From Clostridia bacterium (GTDB lineage: Bacteria; Bacillota_A; Clostridia; Oscillospirales; CAG-272), in contig JAFQVU010000169.1 in assembly GCA_017407885.1 (NCBI GenBank), forward strand, positions 1 to 7,750: a DNA stretch of 7,750 bases. The letters run 5' to 3'. This document shows, one piece after another, positions 6,472-7,750 of this stretch. The notes under the pieces were generated by a model. That model was not told the origin of the DNA and did no database searches. It was given only the letters and a program-made list of their open reading frames with translations. Made by a program: the position numbers and the translations under genes. Position 1 is the stretch's first letter; each line of letters opens with the position of its first letter.

Positions 6472-7224
6472 TTAATATTCCCTTTCCAACGTATTGAGAA
6501 AGCCCGTGGCGTTGTAAAGCACATAATCGAAAATCCTCTCGCCTGTTCCTATCGGGATTTCAGAGCCGTCTAAATTTTTCTTAAACATATCGTACGGAAC
6601 GGGATTTACCAACAGCACCTTCTCTGCTCGTTTATTACCGGAGCAGACAATATCATTGTAGCTATATGGCATTTTTCTCACTCGCGTTTTGTTAATGCCG
6701 AGAGCAAGCTTGAAACGATTCTTATGAATGTTTGTCCTTACCGCAATCGTATTTTTATCACAAATAATGATGTGCGATGCCCTGCGACGTGGCGTGTAAA
6801 ATCTTACGCAATATATTACATGCTGTGAGCTGACTGTGAAATCAAAGCCTTTTGTGTTAAGCTTCAATCCGCGAATGATGCCTCTTTTTTTCTCAAAAAT
6901 GAGCTTTTGCTCCCGACAAAGTCTTTTTAGTTTGCGCATAAATGTAAGTCTTTTCCGAAGCGGTCTCAGTGGGATGAAATACAAAAGCAACAGCCCAGTT
7001 ACTGCTACGATGATCACGCCTATTTCTTTGAGCGCATATAGTATAAAGAAAACAGTGATGCCGACGAAGAAGGAATAAATCAGCAATAGGAGTATAGTAA
7101 TCAGCGTTATGTGAATATTAGTTGCTTTGGTTAAAAGGCCTTCGTTATGACATTTCTCCTGCTCGTGAATATCATATTTGCCGTAATCGAGTGCTTTGTT
7201 CACCATGCTCGGTTTGTTTTTCAT
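6472..7224 (-). CDS. Uncharacterised basic membrane protein with two transmembrane helices
   Basis: I do not recognise a named family. The 250-residue protein starts with a polar N-terminus (1-36). Two hydrophobic helices follow, about 37-64 (ITLITILLLLIYSFFVGITV) and 67-86 (EIGVIIVAVTGLLLLYFIPL), then a soluble domain (87-250). The stretch right after helix two is strongly basic (RPLRKRLTFMRKLKRLCR), so by the positive-inside rule both ends should be cytoplasmic. My count gives about 43 Lys/Arg against 19 Asp/Glu. The soluble part looks like a mixed alpha/beta fold with strands such as HVIYCVRFYT and ASHIIICDKNTIAVRT; the last third contains KVLLVNPVP and a GTGERIFDYVLYNATGFLNTL block that could be conserved. 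An upstream in-frame TTG at 7251 would give 259 residues, but the ribosome binding site at 7232-7238 points to the ATG at 7224. The coding sequence looks more AT-rich than its neighbours. It stands alone between two terminators, so no operon partner hints at its function. Confidence 0.78.
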   Translation of the reverse strand: MKNKPSMVNKALDYGKYDIHEQEKCHNEGLLTKATNIHITLITILLLLIYSFFVGITVFFILYALKEIGVIIVAVTGLLLLYFIPLRPLRKRLTFMRKLKRLCREQKLIFEKKRGIIRGLKLNTKGFDFTVSSQHVIYCVRFYTPRRRASHIIICDKNTIAVRTNIHKNRFKLALGINKTRVRKMPYSYNDIVCSGNKRAEKVLLVNPVPYDMFKKNLDGSEIPIGTGERIFDYVLYNATGFLNTLEREY

Positions 7225-7231
7225 TGTTTTA

Positions 7232-7238
7232 CACCTTT
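7232..7238 (-). promoter_or_regulatory. Ribosome binding site that sets the start of the membrane-protein gene
   Basis: On the minus strand AAAGGTG lies 7 bases upstream of the ATG at 7224-7222. The alternative in-frame TTG at 7251-7249 would place this site inside the coding region and has only the terminator's T-run upstream, so the ATG is preferred. Confidence 0.75.
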
Positions 7239-7249
7239 GAGTTTTATAC

Positions 7250-7285
7250 AAAAAAGGTCGGTATATTATATATATCGACCTTTTT
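7250..7285 (-). terminator. Intrinsic terminator of guaB
   Basis: Read on the minus strand, AAAAAGGTCG (7285-7276) pairs with CGACCTTTTT (7260-7251). The AT-rich loop between them can extend the stem by a G-U pair and five A-T pairs to about 16 bp with a 3-base loop. The T-run continues to 7250. It begins 7 bases after the guaB stop, as expected for a rho-independent terminator, and separates guaB from the membrane-protein gene downstream. Confidence 0.85.
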
Positions 7286-7292
7286 ATAACTG

Positions 7293-7750
<458 letters not shown>

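Noticed and set aside
6836..7078. 80-codon plus-strand frame opposite the membrane-protein gene
   Set aside because: It is antisense to the gene's transmembrane and basic region, and lacks a ribosome binding site or recognisable product.
7225..7251. TTG start giving a 259-residue membrane protein
   Set aside because: The best ribosome binding site (7232-7238) would then be inside the coding region; it fits the ATG at 7224 with a 7-base spacer.

Overview
This window looks like an ordinary chromosomal segment of an anaerobic Gram-positive bacterium of class Clostridia, probably near Ruminococcaceae/Oscillospiraceae. The evidence is a YlbF/YmcA-type protein directly before mutS, a MutL with the endonuclease motif of organisms that lack MutH, purine-rich Shine-Dalgarno sequences, moderate GC content and the style of the IMP dehydrogenase. 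The taxonomic placement is inference from reading the proteins; no search was run.

Layout. On the plus strand: the 3' end of a YlbF/YmcA-family gene with a Cys/His-rich tail (1-275); a 103-bp gap with two overlapping, mutually exclusive hairpins and a weak candidate promoter; mutS (379-2961); mutL (3001-5256); and tgt, the queuosine tRNA-guanine transglycosylase (5281-6417). The gaps between mutS, mutL and tgt are only 39 and 24 bp, each with a clear ribosome binding site, so these three are probably one transcription unit. A perfect 13-bp hairpin (6426-6458) ends it and can also act for the convergent gene on the other strand. On the minus strand: an uncharacterised, very basic two-helix membrane protein (6472-7224, start corrected to an ATG with a good ribosome binding site), an intrinsic terminator (7250-7285), and the 3' part of guaB, IMP dehydrogenase (7293 to the window edge).

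How the genes work together. MutS recognises mispairs and, with ATP, recruits MutL, which here carries the metal-dependent nicking site and a sliding-clamp-binding motif, so repair is expected to be methyl-independent. Tgt inserts a 7-deazaguanine at the wobble base of Q-family tRNAs. If the first gene belongs to the Ric/Y-complex family, it would concern RNA processing and possibly tRNA thiomethylation. GuaB commits IMP to guanine nucleotide synthesis and is a separate unit.

No gene-free stretch exceeds 300 bases. I see no mobile element, CRISPR array, tRNA, rRNA or defence system. The window is mostly housekeeping. The least explained parts are the 250-residue membrane protein, the mutS leader structures and the metal-ligand-like tail of the YlbF-family protein.
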